Shown one piece after another: positions 61,221 to 64,000 of a stretch of DNA of 64,000 bases. Numbering within the stretch: position 1 is the stretch's first letter; each line of letters begins with the position of its first letter. Source of the DNA: Roseovarius amoyensis (GTDB lineage Bacteria; Pseudomonadota; Alphaproteobacteria; Rhodobacterales; Rhodobacteraceae); contig NZ_QITQ01000013.1 of NCBI RefSeq assembly GCF_003260265.1, positions 29,152-93,151 on the forward strand. The letters run 5' to 3'. The notes below the pieces were generated by a model. It saw nothing but the letters and a program-made list of their open reading frames with translations. It did not search any database and was not told the origin of the DNA. A program made the translations under genes and the position numbers.

Positions 61221-63422
61221 ATGCCCTATGCCCATTCCGACACCCAGCCGCCGCTGCAGCACGCCGCCCCGGGGGATGTGCGCGAGCGCCCCAAGCTGGA
61301 AGGCGGTAAGCGTTTCCGCATGGTGACCGATTTCTCGCCGGCGGGCGATCAGCCGCATGCCATCGCCGAGCTGGCCGAGGGCATAAACGAAGGCGAACGC
61401 AACCAGGTGCTGCTGGGCGCCACCGGCACCGGCAAGACCTACACCATGGCCAAGGTGATCGAGAAAACCCAGCGCCCAGCCATCATCCTGGCCCCCAACA
61501 AGACGCTGGCGGCCCAGCTTTACGGCGAATTCAAGGGCTACTTTCCCGACAACGCGGTGGAATACTTCGTCAGCTACTACGACTACTACCAGCCCGAGGC
61601 CTATGTGGCGCGCTCGGACACCTATATCGAGAAGGAAAGCCAGATCAACGAACAGATCGACCGCATGCGCCACTCGGCCACGCGGGCGCTGCTGGAACGC
61701 GACGACGTGATCATCGTCGCCTCGGTCAGCTGCATCTACGGCATCGGCAGCGTCGAAACCTACGGCGCCATGACGCAGGACCTGCAGGTGGGCCACGACT
61801 ATGACCAGCGCAGTATCATGGCCGACCTGGTGGCGCAGCAATACCGCCGCAACGACCAGGCGTTTCAGCGCGGCAGCTTCCGTGTGCGCGGCGACAGCCT
61901 GGAAGTCTGGCCCGCCCACCTGGAGGACCGCGCCTGGAAGCTGAGCTTTTTCGGGGAAGAGATTGAATCTATTACCGAATTCGATCCTCTCACCGGCGAA
62001 AAGACGGTGACGATGGAGCGCATCCGCATCTATGCCAATTCGCACTACGTCACGCCCAAGCCGACGATGCAGCAGGCCATCATCAACATCCGCAAGGAGC
62101 TGCGCCAGCGGCTTGACCAACTGGTCGGCGAGGGCAAGCTGCTCGAGGCGCAGAGGCTGGAACAGCGCACCAGTTTCGACCTAGAGATGCTCGAGGCCAC
62201 GGGCGTCTGTTCGGGCATCGAGAACTATTCGCGCTACCTGACCGGCCGCGCCCCGGGCGAGCCGCCCCCCACCCTGTTCGAATTCATCCCCGACAACGCC
62301 ATCGTCTTTGCCGACGAAAGCCATGTCAGCGTGCCCCAGATCGGCGGCATGTACAGGGGCGACTTTCGGCGCAAGTCCACCCTGGCCGAACACGGGTTCC
62401 GCCTGCCGTCCTGCATGGACAACCGCCCGCTCAAGTTCGAGGAATGGGACGCCATGCGCCCGCGATCGGTGTTCGTCTCGGCCACCCCAGCGGCGTGGGA
62501 GATGGAACAGACCGGCGGCGTCTTTACCGAACAGGTGATCCGCCCCACCGGCCTGCTGGACCCGATGGTGGAAATCCGCCCCGTTGAAACCCAGGTCGAC
62601 GACCTGCTGGACGAGGTGCGCAAGGTGTCGGCACGCGGCATGCGCACGCTGGTCACCACCCTGACCAAGCGCATGGCCGAGGACCTGACCGAATACCTGC
62701 ACGAACAGGGCATTCGCGTGCGCTACATGCATTCGGACATCGACACGCTGGAACGGATCGAAATCCTGCGCGACCTGCGGCTGGGGGCGTTTGACGTGCT
62801 GGTGGGCATCAACCTGCTGCGCGAGGGGCTGGATATTCCCGAATGCGGGCTGGTGGCCATTCTGGATGCCGACAAGGAGGGCTTCTTGCGGTCGGAAACA
62901 TCGCTGATCCAGACCATCGGGCGCGCGGCCCGCAACGCCGAGGGTCGGGTGATCATGTATGCCGACCGCATCACCGGCAGCATGGAACGCGCCATCGGCG
63001 AAACCGACCGCCGCCGCGCCAAGCAGATGGCCTATAACGAGGAACACGGCATCACCCCCGAAACGGTGAAAAAGAACGTCGACGACATTCTTTCCGGACT
63101 CTACCAAGGCGATGTGGACATGAACCGCGTCACCGCCACGATCGAAAAGCCGATGGTCGGCGCCAACCTGCAGGCCCACCTGGAAAGCCTGCGCAACGAT
63201 ATGCTCAAGGCCGCCGAGAACCTGGAGTTCGAAGAGGCCGCGCGCCTGCGCGATGAAATCAAGCGGCTTGAGGCCGTGGATCTGGCCGTTCACGACGACC
63301 CGCTGGCACGCCAGCAGGCCGTCGAAAAGGCCGCCGATGATGCCGTTGGGGCGCGGGGCCGCTCGACCGCCGGGCGCCCGGGCCAGCGCGGCGGAAACGT
63401 GAAAAGGAGGAAATCGAAATGA
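61221..63422 (+). CDS. uvrB: UvrABC system protein B
   Basis: DNA damage recognition helicase of nucleotide excision repair. The 733-residue product has Walker [17 protein letters not shown] (about residue 70), the beta-hairpin [20 protein letters not shown], helicase motif [18 protein letters not shown] and the C-terminal UVR motif [20 protein letters not shown] that binds UvrC. Start is ATG 61221 with GAGGAA upstream; the open frame extends further but has no better site. The C-terminal tail after the UVR motif is a low-complexity extension. It overlaps the next gene by 4 bases. Confidence 0.96.
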   Translation: MPYAHSDTQPPLQHAAPGDVRERPKLEGGKRFRMVTDFSPAGDQPHAIAELAEGINEGERNQVLLGATGTGKTYTMAKVIEKTQRPAIILAPNKTLAAQLYGEFKGYFPDNAVEYFVSYYDYYQPEAYVARSDTYIEKESQINEQIDRMRHSATRALLERDDVIIVASVSCIYGIGSVETYGAMTQDLQVGHDYDQRSIMADLVAQQYRRNDQAFQRGSFRVRGDSLEVWPAHLEDRAWKLSFFGEEIESITEFDPLTGEKTVTMERIRIYANSHYVTPKPTMQQAIINIRKELRQRLDQLVGEGKLLEAQRLEQRTSFDLEMLEATGVCSGIENYSRYLTGRAPGEPPPTLFEFIPDNAIVFADESHVSVPQIGGMYRGDFRRKSTLAEHGFRLPSCMDNRPLKFEEWDAMRPRSVFVSATPAAWEMEQTGGVFTEQVIRPTGLLDPMVEIRPVETQVDDLLDEVRKVSARGMRTLVTTLTKRMAEDLTEYLHEQGIRVRYMHSDIDTLERIEILRDLRLGAFDVLVGINLLREGLDIPECGLVAILDADKEGFLRSETSLIQTIGRAARNAEGRVIMYADRITGSMERAIGETDRRRAKQMAYNEEHGITPETVKKNVDDILSGLYQGDVDMNRVTATIEKPMVGANLQAHLESLRNDMLKAAENLEFEEAARLRDEIKRLEAVDLAVHDDPLARQQAVEKAADDAVGARGRSTAGRPGQRGGNVKRRKSK

Positions 63423-63754
63423 AACGCGCCCTGCTCGCCCTTCTGGCCCTCACGCCCCTGCCGGCCTTCGCCGATAACATCGCCATTTGCATGGACGCGG
63501 GCAAAAGCGAAGAGATCTGCGCCTGCGCGGCCGAGGCCTTGGCGAAAGAGACCACCGCCGAAGATCTTGCCCAGTACGACGCGATCTCGGCGGTTTTCGT
63601 GGAACAGCGCGCCGAGGGTCTGGGCTGGGTCGAAGCCTGGGATAAGGCTGTAACCACGGTGGCCGGTGAAACCGGCATGAACGCCAGCACATTACAGACC
63701 GCAATGAACCCGGTCGGCACGGCACATCGAAAGGCGATGAAGGGCTGTGAGTGA
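63419..63754 (+). CDS. Small exported protein, unknown
   Basis: A 111-residue protein with a signal peptide ([18 protein letters not shown]). The mature part has a CxC-like CACAAEA segment, [10 protein letters not shown] and a C-terminal Cys (MKGCE), so disulfides may form in the periplasm. It overlaps the uvrB stop by 4 bases (ATGA), with the ribosome site AAAGGAGG inside uvrB. No family recognised. Confidence 0.75.
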   Translation: MKRALLALLALTPLPAFADNIAICMDAGKSEEICACAAEALAKETTAEDLAQYDAISAVFVEQRAEGLGWVEAWDKAVTTVAGETGMNASTLQTAMNPVGTAHRKAMKGCE

Positions 63755-63776
63755 GTGGCGGTGAGGGGAAAGCACG

Positions 63777-63846
63777 CGTAGGGTGGGCTTCCAGCCCACC
63801 ATGCCGGAACGTGCTTCATCTCGGTGGGGTGAAACCCCACCCTACG
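63777..63846. repeat. Hairpin-rich intergenic repeat (REP/BIME-like)
   Basis: An 11-base terminal inverted repeat (CGTAGGGTGGG at 63777-63787 and CCCACCCTACG at 63836-63846) encloses two hairpins: GGTGGGCT/AGCCCACC (63782-63800) and GGTGGGGT/ACCCCACC (63823-63841). The form is like repetitive extragenic palindromes often found beside insertion sequences. Only one copy is in the window. Confidence 0.7.
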
Positions 63847-63873
63847 GGTCGCATGACAAACACATGAATTCAT

Positions 63874-64000
63874 TGAGCTACCCCCCGAAATTCGGACAGT
63901 GACGTAAGCTACGATTTGCAGTCTGCTGATCTTCGACGAGAAGGAGATCAGAGATGTCGAAACGCAAACAACATGCGCCCGAGTTCAAGGCGAAGGTCGC
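63874..64000 (+). mobile_element. Left end of an IS3-family insertion sequence (cut by window edge)
   Basis: The stretch TGAGCTACCCCCCGAAATTC at 63874 onward has the look of a left terminal inverted repeat, then an 80-base leader leads to a transposase start with AAGGAGATC ahead of it. The right end is outside the window. Confidence 0.7.
63954..64000 (+). CDS. IS3-family transposase OrfA (partial)
   Basis: The first 15 codons, SKRKQHAPEFKAKVA after the Met, match the start of the IS3-family OrfA HTH protein (the KRKxHxPEFKAKVAxEAL pattern). A clear AAGGAG lies seven or so bases upstream. Product runs off the window, so intactness is unknown. Confidence 0.8.
   Translation, partial: MSKRKQHAPEFKAKV

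Noticed and set aside
1..64000. CRISPR array or cas genes
   Set aside because: No array of regular repeats and no cas-like protein was seen; the only regular repeats are the three iterons in the element.

Overview
The window looks like chromosome of a marine Rhodobacterales (Roseobacter-group) alphaproteobacterium. It is GC-rich, with a RpoHI-type heat-shock sigma factor, an MmcB protein, a tRNA-His with A73 and no encoded G-1, and a 6S RNA gene next to an antisense sspA-like membrane protein gene, an arrangement reported for Rhodobacter sphaeroides. Most of the window is core housekeeping sequence.

1-11.3 kb: pyrE, dnaB (with DnaA-box-like sites upstream), an NTF2-like protein, then alr, mlaE, mlaF, pqiA-like, radA, cvpA and purF. 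One visibly AT-rich gene with HEPN-like features is wedged into this run between mlaF and pqiA. 11.3-20.8 kb: rlmB, tRNA-Tyr, and a leftward group (penicillin-acylase-like enzyme, double-ATPase peptide ABC protein, M20 amidohydrolase, small membrane protein) that could handle N-acylated compounds; then a beta-hydroxyacid dehydrogenase, an esterase and an AlkA-like glycosylase. 20.8-31.2 kb: cobA, pgi, an MFS transporter, pgl-zwf, a radical SAM protein, rpmH-rnpA-yidD, and a TVP38-like plus flavoprotein pair. 31.2-44.1 kb: two unpaired histidine kinases, tRNA-Arg, a CoA-transferase/acyl-CoA dehydrogenase/MaoC-hydratase operon with a LysR gene, an MBL-fold hydrolase, tRNA-Asn, an IS5-type relic, a DksA-like protein, a lipoprotein hydrolase, rpoH and rluD.

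44.18-53.50 kb is the standout: a compact element of about 9.3 kb inserted in the 3' half of tRNA-His. It is bounded by 44-bp identical direct repeats and has GTTACCCC arm-type boxes at both ends. It carries a tyrosine integrase, an AlpA-like protein, an HNH-like protein, a winged-helix replication-type protein followed by three iterons, an HK97-type major capsid protein, a P27-type small terminase, a tape-measure-like protein, a lipoprotein, and a divergent XRE repressor with a palindromic operator. I see no large terminase, portal, protease, tail tube, holin or lysin. The best reading is a phage satellite that supplies its own capsid and packaging-specificity proteins; a deleted prophage is the main alternative.

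53.5-64 kb: mmcB, the 6S RNA gene, an sspA-like gene, ribB (with a degenerate GTP cyclohydrolase II domain), ribH, nusB, a dimethylglycine-dehydrogenase-like enzyme, an unknown membrane-anchored protein, uvrB, a small exported protein, a hairpin-rich intergenic repeat and the left end of an IS3-family element cut by the window edge.
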